Positions 15,745 to 24,111 of a stretch of DNA of 64,000 nt are shown here, one piece after another; positions within the stretch are counted from its first letter, which is position 1; every line of letters begins with the position of its first letter. The position numbers and the translations under genes were made by a program. The notes under the pieces were generated by a model that made no database searches, was not told where the DNA came from, and saw nothing but the letters and a program-made list of their open reading frames with translations. Location: contig JAYPCI010000004.1 of assembly GCA_038124645.1 (NCBI GenBank), forward strand, positions 8,292 to 72,291. Direction: 5' to 3'. This DNA is from JAYPCI01 sp038124645 (GTDB lineage: Bacteria; Pseudomonadota; Alphaproteobacteria; Pelagibacterales; Pelagibacteraceae).

Positions 15745-16674
15745 TTAACTATTCAAACACCAAAGAATTATACTTTTTTGGATATGCAATCTATTAAGTG
15801 CTTGTTGCCAAACAACTGATTGTTTACCATCAATAACCTCATCGGTAACTTCCTCACCTCTGCCGACAGGTAAACAATGCATAAAAACTGCATTCGATTT
15901 TGCAGCTAGCATTAATTTTTTGTTTACTTGGAATTTTTTTAAATCTTTCTTTTTTTTAGATTTGTTCACTTTATCATTCATAGAAACCCATTTATCAGTC
16001 ATAACGCAATCTGCATCGGTTACAGCTTTTAGAGGATCGTCTAAAATTTTGATGTTATCTATTTTACTGCCAAATTGTTTTAAGAAATTTTTATTTGGCT
16101 GATATTTTTTTGGACTAGCAATTTTAAGATTAAAATTTAATTTTACAGCTGCCTCAATCCACGAATTAGACATATTGTTATTACCGTCACCGACCCAAGC
16201 AAGTGTTTTTCCAGAAATATCACCCACACATTCCTCAAAAGTCAGAATGTCAGCCATGATCTGACAGGGATGACTTATCTCTGATAAACCATTGATGATG
16301 GGAATGGTTGCATGTTTACCCATCTCCTCTAAGTTCTTGTGTGCTGAAGTTCTGATCATCAATATGTCAGTGTACTCTGACATTACTTTAGCCGTATCTT
16401 TAAGAGTTTCATCGCCTCTGCCATAATGAATGCTTTGCGGATCAAGAATAATTGTATCTCCACCTAATTGCTTTACAGCTAATTCAAAAGAGATTCTGGT
16501 TCTCGTTGAGGGTTTTTCAAAAATTAAAACCATGGATTTACCCGCCATAGGCAAGTCATTATCCCTTTGCGCTTTAGTAAAACCTGATCTATTATTTTTT
16601 CTTTGTTTTGCTTTTTCAATAATATTTCTAAGCTCAACTGATGAAACGTCAGCTATATTTAAAAAATTTCTCAT
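15745..16674 (-). CDS. argF: Ornithine carbamoyltransferase
   Basis: Makes citrulline from ornithine and carbamoyl phosphate. The carbamoyl-phosphate motif STRTRISFE is around residues 55-63, HPCQ near residue 136 binds carbamoyl phosphate, the ornithine-side loop is DKWVSMND, and HCLPVGRGEEV carries the catalytic Cys. It has 309 residues, the normal length. It overlaps the 3' end of argD by 4 bp; the two form an arginine operon. Citrulline would go on to ArgG/ArgH, which are not in this window. Confidence 0.96.
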   Translation of the reverse strand: MRNFLNIADVSSVELRNIIEKAKQRKNNRSGFTKAQRDNDLPMAGKSMVLIFEKPSTRTRISFELAVKQLGGDTIILDPQSIHYGRGDETLKDTAKVMSEYTDILMIRTSAHKNLEEMGKHATIPIINGLSEISHPCQIMADILTFEECVGDISGKTLAWVGDGNNNMSNSWIEAAVKLNFNLKIASPKKYQPNKNFLKQFGSKIDNIKILDDPLKAVTDADCVMTDKWVSMNDKVNKSKKKKDLKKFQVNKKLMLAAKSNAVFMHCLPVGRGEEVTDEVIDGKQSVVWQQALNRLHIQKSIILWCLNS

Positions 16675-17843
16675 TTAAAACTTTTGCACACTTTCTTTAT
16701 GATTTCTATTGCAATATCTATTTCTTGATTACTAACGGTGAGAGGTGGCAAAATTCTGACAACATTATCAGCAGCTTTGACCACTAATAATTTTTCTTTA
16801 AGTAATAGTTCAATAAACTTAGGTTGGCTAACACACAATTTTAAACCTATGAGCAAGCCTCTGCCTCTTACTTCCTCGATCACATTGGGATACATTAATT
16901 GTATTAACTTTAATTTGTTCTGAAAATAATTACCTTTGATCTCAACATTTTTTAAAAAATTCTTAGCTAACAGTGTCTCTAATACAGCATTGCCCACTGT
17001 CATAGCTAAAGGATTACCACCAAAGGTAGAGCCATGCGAACCTGGGGTCATACCTTTAGCAACTTTTTTACTCATTAGACAAGCGCCTAAAGGAAATCCA
17101 CCACCAATCCCTTTGGCGATAGGAACAATATCAGGTTTAATACCAGCATATTCAAAAGCGAAAAACTTACCCGTTCTACCAATACCGCACTGTACTTCGT
17201 CTAAAATTAATAAAATATTTTTTTTATCACAAAGTTTTCTTAATCCTTTAAGACAAACATCAGGGATAACTTTAATTCCACCTTCACCTAAAATTGTTTC
17301 AACCATGATTGCAGCTGTTTTTTTAGTAATCTTTTTTTCTAATTCCTTGTGATCGCCAAATTCAAAATGGTCAAAACCCTCAACTTTAGGACCAAAACCT
17401 TCAATTGAATTCTTGTTATTACTAGCAAAAATAGTAGCGAGTGTTCTTCCATGAAAACTATTTTGAATACATAAAATTCTATTTTTATTTTTTTGCCCTT
17501 TGGCATAATGATATTTTCTTGCAATCTTAATAGCTAATTCGGTTGCTTCAGCACCTGAATTTTGAAACGCCACAAAATCAGCAAAGGTTGCTTTAGTCAG
17601 TCTAGTCGCTAATTTTTCTTGTTCTTGAATTTTAAATACGTTAGAGACATGCCATAATTTTTTTGATTGTTTATTAATTGCTTTAACTAAATTTGGATGG
17701 CAGTGCCCTAAAGAATTAACAGCAATTCCCTGCACAAAATCTAAATACTTCTTACCATTAGAAGAGTAAAGATAAGAACCTTTGCCTCTGACAAATTGAA
17801 TATTTCTTCTATTGTATGTATTTAAAACAGACTTCATGCTCAA
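16671..17843 (-). CDS. argD: Acetylornithine aminotransferase
   Basis: A PLP enzyme of arginine synthesis that aminates N-acetylglutamate semialdehyde, and often also serves in lysine synthesis. The 390 residues include FVQGIAVNSLGHCHPNLV near the N-terminus, NSGAEATELAIKIARKYH, FHGRTLATI, LDEVQCGIGRTG, and the PLP lysine in DIVPIAKGIGGGFPLG, then GSHGSTFGGNPLA. It starts 3 bp downstream of an ABC-2 permease gene and is followed directly by argF. Confidence 0.95.
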   Translation of the reverse strand: MSMKSVLNTYNRRNIQFVRGKGSYLYSSNGKKYLDFVQGIAVNSLGHCHPNLVKAINKQSKKLWHVSNVFKIQEQEKLATRLTKATFADFVAFQNSGAEATELAIKIARKYHYAKGQKNKNRILCIQNSFHGRTLATIFASNNKNSIEGFGPKVEGFDHFEFGDHKELEKKITKKTAAIMVETILGEGGIKVIPDVCLKGLRKLCDKKNILLILDEVQCGIGRTGKFFAFEYAGIKPDIVPIAKGIGGGFPLGACLMSKKVAKGMTPGSHGSTFGGNPLAMTVGNAVLETLLAKNFLKNVEIKGNYFQNKLKLIQLMYPNVIEEVRGRGLLIGLKLCVSQPKFIELLLKEKLLVVKAADNVVRILPPLTVSNQEIDIAIEIIKKVCKSFK

Positions 17844-17845
17844 TG

Positions 17846-18658
17846 TTATGATTTAAGTTTGTAACCTTTTTTTAACAACAAATACGTCACGAAATATAAC
17901 ACTATACTTAAGGCTGCTAAATAGATCAATCCTATCGTTATAGAACCATCAGAGGTATTGATGAAAGCAAATCTAAAACCATCAATCATATAAAAGAAAG
18001 GGTTGTACTGACTGATGGTGTGCAAAATACCAGGAAGCCTTTCAATTGAATAAAACGTACCTGATAAAAAAGATAATGGCACAATGATAAAGTTAGTGAC
18101 TGTTGCCATATGGTCAAATTTTTCTGCCCATAACCCTGCTATAATTCCAATTGCACCTAAAATAAAAGCTGAAACAAAAGTGAAATAAGCCAAATAAAAA
18201 AAGTGATAGATAGAAAGATCAACAATAAAGTTAAACGTAATAATTGAGATCACAGCAATCATTAAACTTCTAGTAACTGCAGCAAAAATAATTGCTACGC
18301 ATACTTCACCCGGTGAGAGAGGTGCATAAAGAATATCAACTATATTGCCTTGTACTTTACCGATCATGAAAGTTGACGAAGAGTGTGAGAATGCTTGTTG
18401 TATCACTTGCATCGCGATTAAACCTGGCGCTAAAAAACTAATAAAAGGTACACCTAAAACATTCCCTCTATCAGTACCAATTGCTAATGATAGTACGAGC
18501 AAAAACAAAAGTGAGGTGATAATTGGTGACAACAAAGTTTGTACCCAAACGGTTAGAAACCTTAACACTTCTTTTTTATAAAGCGTCCAAAGTCCAATCC
18601 AATTAACTAGTCCAAATCTTCTTGTACCAATTTTATATTTATTAGTTATTTCAACCAT
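17846..18658 (-). CDS. ABC-2 type transporter permease, no ATPase nearby
   Basis: A 270-residue integral membrane protein of the ABC-2 family (YadH/NodJ-like), with about six hydrophobic segments and the sequence SPIITSLLFLLVLSLAIG near residue 43. The family's partner is a separate ATPase encoded elsewhere; none lies beside it here. Members export polysaccharides, drugs or unknown lipids, so the substrate is not predictable. It lies 2 bp upstream of argD and divergent from gcrA. Co-transcription with argD-argF looks incidental. Confidence 0.8.
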   Translation of the reverse strand: MVEITNKYKIGTRRFGLVNWIGLWTLYKKEVLRFLTVWVQTLLSPIITSLLFLLVLSLAIGTDRGNVLGVPFISFLAPGLIAMQVIQQAFSHSSSTFMIGKVQGNIVDILYAPLSPGEVCVAIIFAAVTRSLMIAVISIITFNFIVDLSIYHFFYLAYFTFVSAFILGAIGIIAGLWAEKFDHMATVTNFIIVPLSFLSGTFYSIERLPGILHTISQYNPFFYMIDGFRFAFINTSDGSITIGLIYLAALSIVLYFVTYLLLKKGYKLKS

Positions 18659-18728
18659 AGATTTCTTATACCCATAATTTGTAAAAAAACTGTGTAAAAC
18701 TTTGATATTTAGTTTTTTTTATTTCGTT

Positions 18729-18777
18729 TTGACCATATTTTGTGATTAGTTTTAATCAATAACTAAATATTGATTAA
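18729..18777 (+). promoter_or_regulatory. gcrA promoter with overlapping 26-bp palindrome
   Basis: A -35 TTGACC (18729-18734) and a -10 TTTAAT (18751-18756) are 16 bases apart. A perfect inverted repeat, TTAATCAATA-N6-TATTGATTAA (18752-18777), begins in the -10 and ends 5 bases before the gcrA ATG, so it spans the expected transcription start. The position suits a repressor operator, possibly for autoregulation. It is not a CtrA TTAA-N7-TTAA site and I see no DnaA box. Confidence 0.55.
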
Positions 18778-18782
18778 CACAA

Positions 18783-19277
18783 ATGACTTGGACGCCAGAA
18801 AAAGAGGAAAAACTTAAAGCACTTTGGAAAAAAGGTTTAACCGCAAGTCAAATTTCTAAAGAACTTGGCGATACCTCAAGAAACGCCGTCATTGGGAAAG
18901 CGCATCGATTAAACTTAGAGGCGAGAGCACCTTCAAAAAAAAGATCTGGACCAGCAAGTCCATCATCTAAAAGTCAGGCTGCAACTGCAGGTAGAGGAAG
19001 AAAATCAAAATTTAAATCGTTGCTCTTAGATAAAAACTTCGAACCAGAAAATCCTAAGACACTGGAGGAATTAAGTGATGAAACGTGTCGATGGCCAATC
19101 GGTCACCCTGATGAAACAAATTTTTATTTTTGTGGCAGAAAACCTATTAAAGATTTTTCTTACTGTAAACTCCATGTCCTTTATGCCTTCCAGACTAAAG
19201 ATCAAAAAGAAGATCTTATTGATAAGGAAGATGAGGTACCTCAATTTATTCAAGACAAAATTAAGTCTGCAGGTTAA
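18783..19277 (+). CDS. gcrA: Cell-cycle regulator GcrA
   Basis: An alphaproteobacterial transcription factor that binds sigma-70 RNA polymerase and, in Caulobacter, acts at promoters with CcrM-methylated GANTC. The 164-residue protein opens WTPEKEEKLKALWKKGLTAS with the helix-turn-helix SRNAVIGKAHRL by residue 45. A basic Ser/Lys/Arg-rich linker follows. The C-terminal RNA-polymerase-binding zinc-like domain reads ETCRWPIGHP, then FYFCGRKP and YCKLH, as in the family. Its presence is the clearest class-level marker in the window. A palindrome overlies its promoter. Confidence 0.95.
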   Translation: MTWTPEKEEKLKALWKKGLTASQISKELGDTSRNAVIGKAHRLNLEARAPSKKRSGPASPSSKSQAATAGRGRKSKFKSLLLDKNFEPENPKTLEELSDETCRWPIGHPDETNFYFCGRKPIKDFSYCKLHVLYAFQTKDQKEDLIDKEDEVPQFIQDKIKSAG

Positions 19278-19292
19278 CAATTTTCTTACCAT

Positions 19293-19517
19293 ATGAATTT
19301 CATAAAAAAATACCTTAAATGGTTGAGCACTTTTTTAGTCTTAACAGGTATATTATTAACTAACTTAAATATGTATCCAATTAATATAATGTTTCATGGG
19401 GCTGGAGTTGTGGGATGGACTGTAGCTGGTTTTTTATCGAAAGATAAAGCAATACTTACAAACTTTGGGTTGCAAATACCTTTATTTATAATTGGGTTTT
19501 ATCAATTGTTATTTTAA
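19293..19517 (+). CDS. Small two-helix membrane protein, unknown
   Basis: A 74-residue protein that I do not recognise. It has hydrophobic stretches at about residues 10-25 (WLSTFLVLTGILLTNL), around 32-48, and at the C-terminus (ILTNFGLQIPLFIIGFYQLLF), so two or three membrane helices with a short basic start. It follows gcrA by 15 bp on the same strand and may share its transcript. Similar short proteins occur in marine Alphaproteobacteria, but I cannot name a family. The long open frame and codon use like the neighbours support coding. Confidence 0.6.
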   Translation: MNFIKKYLKWLSTFLVLTGILLTNLNMYPINIMFHGAGVVGWTVAGFLSKDKAILTNFGLQIPLFIIGFYQLLF

Positions 19518-19730
19518 ACAAATTATCCCGTGAAATGAGCACGTGAAAAGAAAAAATTTTTGTAACAAAATGTTAATTATAAATATCAATAAAAAAAATT
19601 TATTAACACATAAATAATTTGATTTAAGTTTTAAATTTTTTATACAGGACCAATACGCCAAACCAAAAAACAAATAATTAAATTTAACCTCTAGACAGAA
19701 TTTTCTAAAAAGCTATAAGTAAATTATCTT

Positions 19731-20699
19731 ATGGACTTAACATTAATATATGCAATCGTTGGTTTCGGACTAGCTGGCTATAGTGTAATAGCTAACGATT
19801 CCATTCAAACACTTGGAACATTCATTGCGTCTAAGAAAAAATGGTTTGCTTGGTACATATTGGCAGGTTCAGCTTCATTTGTAATGATTATAGCTCTGGC
19901 ATGGGGTTGGTACAGTTACGATGGTGATATTTCCTATGGAAGATTAACTAGAATACCTTATCAAGAAATTCAGTGGTATCATGCTGTTGCTCCAGCAATT
20001 CTTTTATTACTCACAAGAATAGGAATTCCTGTCTCAACGACCTTCTTGGTTTTATCGGCTTTTGCATCAACAGTTGTTTTGGAAAAAATGCTGATAAAAA
20101 GTATAGTTGGTTATGGTATTGCAGCAACTGTGGCTTACATATGTTGGATTGGAATATCTAAGTTTATTAATGAAAAACTCGATGAGGTAAAAGGAGATTT
20201 TTGGGTAAAGTTTTGGAGGAACTCAGTTTGGATAACATCTGGTTGGTTGTGGTGGGTATGGTTATCACACGATGTTGCAAATATTGCAGTATTCTTGCCG
20301 AGACAATTAGATATTACATTGTTGCTAATTGTTATGGCTTACTTCACTGCGCTTCTATTTTATATTTTCTATATACATGGTGGGCCAATTCAAAAGGTAG
20401 TTTTAGAAAAAACAGGTACAAGATACGCTAGATCAGCAACAATAATAAACGTTATTTATGCTGCAGTATTATTGTATTTTAAAGAATTAAATGATCTCCC
20501 GATGTCAACAACTTGGGTATTTGTAGGTCTTTTATGTGGTAGAGAACTAGCTATTTCAACTATGAACAAAGATTATAAGTTTAAATATGTTTTCCCACTA
20601 ATTGGTAAAGATTTTGTAAAAATGTTTTTTGGTTTAAGTGTTTCAGTAGCTATAGTTTTAGCAATTCATTACTTCATCATACCTAAGGGATTATATTAA
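19731..20699 (+). CDS. Inorganic phosphate transporter, PiT family (short form)
   Basis: An inner-membrane PiT-family (PitA/CysP-like) permease, 322 residues with about 8-9 hydrophobic segments. The two inverted PiT signatures appear as IANDSIQTLGTFI near residue 20 and SHDVANIAVF near residue 179; the paired GIPVSTTFLVLSAFAS and LPMSTTWVFVGLLCG repeats are also typical. E. coli PitA is about 500 residues, so this is a compact version without the central loop domain. Phosphate is the likeliest substrate, but the family also includes sulfate transporters. A 213-bp gap upstream shows no convincing Pho box. Confidence 0.78.
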   Translation: MDLTLIYAIVGFGLAGYSVIANDSIQTLGTFIASKKKWFAWYILAGSASFVMIIALAWGWYSYDGDISYGRLTRIPYQEIQWYHAVAPAILLLLTRIGIPVSTTFLVLSAFASTVVLEKMLIKSIVGYGIAATVAYICWIGISKFINEKLDEVKGDFWVKFWRNSVWITSGWLWWVWLSHDVANIAVFLPRQLDITLLLIVMAYFTALLFYIFYIHGGPIQKVVLEKTGTRYARSATIINVIYAAVLLYFKELNDLPMSTTWVFVGLLCGRELAISTMNKDYKFKYVFPLIGKDFVKMFFGLSVSVAIVLAIHYFIIPKGLY

Positions 20700-20705
20700 A
20701 AAGTA

Positions 20706-20975
20706 TTATTTCTTTTTCTTAAGATCGTCGTAAATCTTTTTAAGATCTTCTTGTGTTAAATTTTCATTTTTTAATTTATTGAGTATTTCTTCATCATCTT
20801 CACTTTCAAAAGGATATTTGTTTTCGTAATTATATTGATTTTTTTTTAGACTATCTAATACTCCACTTTCCTTAAGTTCATTTCTAGCTTTTAATCCAGA
20901 ATTAATTGCCCTAGCACCTAGGAAAACAACAACAGATAATATTAGAGCAATAAATATATAAAAAATTATTTCCAT
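20706..20975 (-). CDS. Small membrane protein with charged C-terminal tail, unknown
   Basis: An 89-residue protein beginning at the ATG at 20975 (MEIIFYIFIALILSVVVFLG). One N-terminal membrane helix is followed by a highly charged coil rich in Glu, Asp and Lys (SEDDEEILNKLKNENLTQED). A longer frame runs upstream to 21020, but that part is inside the NDUFA9-like gene and the ATG at 20975 overlaps that gene's stop as TAATG, the pattern of translational coupling. The function is not known. It may accompany the NDUFA9-like protein. Confidence 0.62.
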   Translation of the reverse strand: MEIIFYIFIALILSVVVFLGARAINSGLKARNELKESGVLDSLKKNQYNYENKYPFESEDDEEILNKLKNENLTQEDLKKIYDDLKKKK

Positions 20976-21919
20976 TAAGTTTTTGCAAACTCTCCACCAC
21001 TTCGATAACGCCAGAGCCATTTGCTCATTTGCTTTTCGACATCTTCAGGTTCAATGCCTAAATCTTTAAGGGTTAAATGGTTGTTGGAAACAATATTATC
21101 GTCCTCGCTTAAAATTTTACATTGATCCGTGGTGAGTATAGGTGGGATCGGTAATAAGCTTAAAAGCGTTGCTTGTATTTTAGCTAAGGGCATCGGCATC
21201 TCAATGACCAATCTTTTTTTGTTAATCGTCGTCATGATTAATTTAACCATGTCCCCAAAACTTATAATTTTATTGCCACCAATTTCATAAATTTTACCTT
21301 CGTTATTTTTAGTTTTGATCGAACGCATAATTGCTTTGGCTACATCATTAACCATAATTGGTTGAAACTTATAATTAATTCCAACAACTGGAATAACGGG
21401 AAACATACTTAATTTAGCAAATAGATTAGTAAAATTGTCCTCGGTACCACAGACTACACTTGGACGAATAATCACTGTGCCTTTAAAGTTAGTTAATGCT
21501 TTTTGTTCGCCTTGAAATTTTGTTTGTTGGTACACAGACTGTGAGCCTGAGTTAGCGCCAATAGCAGACACTTGAATAAATTTTTTAACATCATATTGCG
21601 CACAGAGCTTAGAGACCATATCTGGAATACTGACATGAATATTTTTAAATTTCTGTTTTCGATTTTCGTATAAAATTCCAATTAAATTAATTACAACATC
21701 AGAACGTTTGATCGCATCCTCAAGCGCTGCAAAATTATTTGGGTTAAAATCAAGAAACTCGATAGCTCCTGGAGGAGATTGAGTCTTTAAGTAACCTTTT
21801 TCATAGGCTTTTCTTGTTGGGATGATGCAGCGATAGTTCTCAGCGGTCAAATTTCTGACAAGATAGCGTCCTATAAAACCTCCAGCACCTAATACAGTTG
21901 CGATTGGATAATTATTCAT
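20975..21919 (-). CDS. NDUFA9-like NAD(P)-binding atypical SDR (complex I accessory type)
   Basis: An atypical short-chain dehydrogenase similar to the NDUFA9/39-kDa subunit of respiratory complex I and to alphaproteobacterial homologues. The nucleotide-binding motif VLGAGGFIGRYLVR is at residues 8-21. DVVINLIGILYENRK, the VSAIGANSGSQSVYQQTK active-site region, and RPSVVCGTEDNFTNLF follow. I choose the ATG at 21919 (MNNYPIATVLGAGGFIG, 314 residues) over one at 21958, because the extension overlaps the divergent rnd gene. It may help assemble complex I or act in quinone or lipid metabolism; the exact role is inference. Confidence 0.85.
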   Translation of the reverse strand: MNNYPIATVLGAGGFIGRYLVRNLTAENYRCIIPTRKAYEKGYLKTQSPPGAIEFLDFNPNNFAALEDAIKRSDVVINLIGILYENRKQKFKNIHVSIPDMVSKLCAQYDVKKFIQVSAIGANSGSQSVYQQTKFQGEQKALTNFKGTVIIRPSVVCGTEDNFTNLFAKLSMFPVIPVVGINYKFQPIMVNDVAKAIMRSIKTKNNEGKIYEIGGNKIISFGDMVKLIMTTINKKRLVIEMPMPLAKIQATLLSLLPIPPILTTDQCKILSEDDNIVSNNHLTLKDLGIEPEDVEKQMSKWLWRYRSGGEFAKT

Positions 21920-21934
21920 GATAATTAAATAGGT

Positions 21935-22561
21935 ATGGTAAAAATACATAAATTTCAAGGCGACATAACAGAAGATATTGCAAAGAGTTTCAAAGAAAGT
22001 GTGGCTATTGATACCGAAGCGACTGGTTTACAAATTCCCGAAAGAGACAAATTAAGTTTAATTCAAATCTGTAATGAAAATGGAGATGTTTATATTATTC
22101 AGCCAGATCGAAAAAATTATAAAGCACCTAATCTAGTAAAAGTTTTAGAGAATAAAAAGATTTTAAAAATTGGACACTTTTTAAGATTTGATAAAAGTGC
22201 TATTGAATATTTTCTAAAGTGTAAAATTAATAATATCTTTGATACTAAAATTGCCTCCAAATTGGTTAGAACCTACACCGATCAACACGGTTTGAAAAAT
22301 TTGGTGTTTGAATTCTGTGGTAAAAATTTAGATAAAAGACACGGTACAAGTGACTGGAATAAAAATATCAATGAGATGAATGATAAGCAATTAGAGTATG
22401 CTGCCAATGATGTAATCTACTTGCACAAGATCAAGGCAGAACTTGAAAAAATGTTAAAAAGGGAAAAACGACTTGAGGTCTACAATAAATGTATCGAGTT
22501 TTTAGATACTAAAATACTTTTAGATCAACACGGTTTTAAATTTGATATATTTGAACATTAA
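21935..22561 (+). CDS. rnd: Ribonuclease D-like 3'-5' exonuclease (catalytic domain only)
   Basis: A 208-residue DEDD-type exonuclease. Acidic residues are visible in VAIDTEATGL (about residues 23-32), HFLRFDKSAI and the DEDDy motif YAANDVIYLHKI (about residues 150-161). E. coli RNase D has about 375 residues with HRDC domains; this form is the exonuclease domain only, as in many Alphaproteobacteria. It probably trims tRNA and other stable RNA 3' ends. It starts a 14-gene plus-strand run, and only 15 bp separate its ATG from the divergent NDUFA9-like start, so any promoter must overlap coding sequence. Confidence 0.88.
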   Translation: MVKIHKFQGDITEDIAKSFKESVAIDTEATGLQIPERDKLSLIQICNENGDVYIIQPDRKNYKAPNLVKVLENKKILKIGHFLRFDKSAIEYFLKCKINNIFDTKIASKLVRTYTDQHGLKNLVFEFCGKNLDKRHGTSDWNKNINEMNDKQLEYAANDVIYLHKIKAELEKMLKREKRLEVYNKCIEFLDTKILLDQHGFKFDIFEH

Positions 22562-23526
22562 TGAAAAAAATTAATTATTTAGCGATCGCCAAAAAATCAG
22601 CTGCCATTCAAATCAGTGAATTAAAAAAAATTAATAAAGTTTTTAATAAAAATTTCGTCAAAGCGGTCGAGGCTATTCATAATAGCAAAGGTAAAGTTGT
22701 CTGTTCTGGTGTAGGCAAATCTGGACTGATTGCCAGAAAGATTTCAGCTACTTTAAGTTCGGTAGGTATTTCCTCATTCTTTTTAGATAGTTCAAATGCC
22801 TCTCATGGTGATTTAGGACAAGTTGAAAAACGAGATGTTTTAATTTTATTTTCTTACTCGGGCAATACAGCTGAATTAACTAATCTTATTAAATATGCAA
22901 GTCGGTTTAATATTTTAACCATTGGTATTGCCTCACAAAAAAATAGTATGTTAATTAAATCTTGCGATATCCCAATTTTATTACCACAAGTAAAAGAAGC
23001 TGATCCGATCGGAATGGTCCCAAGTACAAGTACTACGATCACTCTATTGGTTGGTGATTGTTTAGCTGTCGCGTTAATGAACAAACAAAAATTTTCTAAA
23101 GAACGATTTCGATTATTTCATCCTGGCGGATCAATTGGTAGCGCCTTGCTATTAGTTAAAGATATTATGGTCTCGGGCTCTAAGTTACCAATTATCTCAC
23201 CAGAAAAAAATATAGCTCAAGCCATTAAAGTGATTAAACAAAAAAAACTTGGCATAGTCATTGTGCAAAAAAATAAAAAAGTGTTCGGTTTTTGCACTGA
23301 CGGAGATGTCCGAAGAGGCTATCAGACTTATGACAAAAATCAGAAGGTCTCGAAGATTATGACCAAAAATCCTTTATTCGTTACCGAAACAACTCTCGCT
23401 GCAAAAGCTTTGGCCATTATGAATGAAAATAAAATTACCAGTTTGTTAGTATTTAAAGATAATAATAGCAAAAAACTGGTTGGGATTGTTCATATACATG
23501 AACTGTTAAAGTATGGAATTCGATGA
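22561..23526 (+). CDS. kdsD: Arabinose-5-phosphate isomerase (KdsD/KpsF)
   Basis: Interconverts ribulose-5-phosphate and arabinose-5-phosphate, the first step to Kdo. The 321 residues hold an SIS sugar-isomerase domain (KVVCSGVGKSGLIARKISAT around residues 44-63, the SNASHGDLGQV loop, and LFSYSGNTAELTNL) followed by two CBS domains from about residue 205 to the end. The ATG overlaps the rnd stop by one base. The gene order kdsD-lptC-lptB is a lipopolysaccharide module, and kdsB lies at 14.4 kb. Confidence 0.95.
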   Translation: MKKINYLAIAKKSAAIQISELKKINKVFNKNFVKAVEAIHNSKGKVVCSGVGKSGLIARKISATLSSVGISSFFLDSSNASHGDLGQVEKRDVLILFSYSGNTAELTNLIKYASRFNILTIGIASQKNSMLIKSCDIPILLPQVKEADPIGMVPSTSTTITLLVGDCLAVALMNKQKFSKERFRLFHPGGSIGSALLLVKDIMVSGSKLPIISPEKNIAQAIKVIKQKKLGIVIVQKNKKVFGFCTDGDVRRGYQTYDKNQKVSKIMTKNPLFVTETTLAAKALAIMNENKITSLLVFKDNNSKKLVGIVHIHELLKYGIR

Positions 23527-24110
23527 GTTTAAATAGAAAACAAAAAATAAGATTAATACAGTTATTGCTTTTATTTTTAGTAATCAGTTTATTCTCATAC
23601 ACTTATCAAGATCAACTTTTTCAATCGCCGACGAAGAAAACTACAACCACTCCTACGGAACCGAGAGATCAAACTGATGAACAAAAAAATAAGTTTGAAT
23701 TTGTGGAATATAAAGGTCGCGATGCTAATGGCAATGAATACATCATTAATTCAGATCAAGCAGAATTCAATACCGCGAGTCCTGAAATAATTTATATGCA
23801 GCAAGTAACCGCTACTTTTTACCTAACAAATGGTATTCTTAAAGTCACTAGTGACAAAGGTGTTTATAATAATGTTACTTTTGATATCTTTTTTAAAGAA
23901 AATATTAGGGCAACTATGGATGAAAAAATATTAACGGCTGACAATTTAGATTTTTTTAATTCAAAAAACATTATGAACGTCTATGGCAATGTTAAAGCAA
24001 ATGGTATAGAAGGAAGTGTAACCGCTGATAAGGCAGATTTAGATTTAACAACTAAACTGTTAAATTTATCCATGCTAGGTGATAAACAAGTAAACGTGAA
24101 ATTAAATTAA
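23523..24110 (+). CDS. lptC: LPS export protein LptC
   Basis: A bitopic inner-membrane component of the Lpt bridge that takes LPS from the LptBFG extractor. It has a basic start, a single membrane helix at about residues 10-27 (IRLIQLLLLFLVISLFSYTY), a Pro/Thr/Glu-rich linker, and then the LptC jellyroll (YKGRDANGNEYIINSDQAEF around residues 59-78). The last 70 residues keep the OstA-type repeat. Its ATG overlaps the kdsD stop by 4 bp. In most Alphaproteobacteria lptA follows here; instead lptB begins after 1 bp. Confidence 0.85.
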   Translation: MSLNRKQKIRLIQLLLLFLVISLFSYTYQDQLFQSPTKKTTTTPTEPRDQTDEQKNKFEFVEYKGRDANGNEYIINSDQAEFNTASPEIIYMQQVTATFYLTNGILKVTSDKGVYNNVTFDIFFKENIRATMDEKILTADNLDFFNSKNIMNVYGNVKANGIEGSVTADKADLDLTTKLLNLSMLGDKQVNVKLN

Positions 24111-24111
24111 A

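Noticed and set aside
16936..17352. 138-codon open frame opposite argD
   Set aside because: Low-quality composition and complete overlap with a clear conserved enzyme gene.
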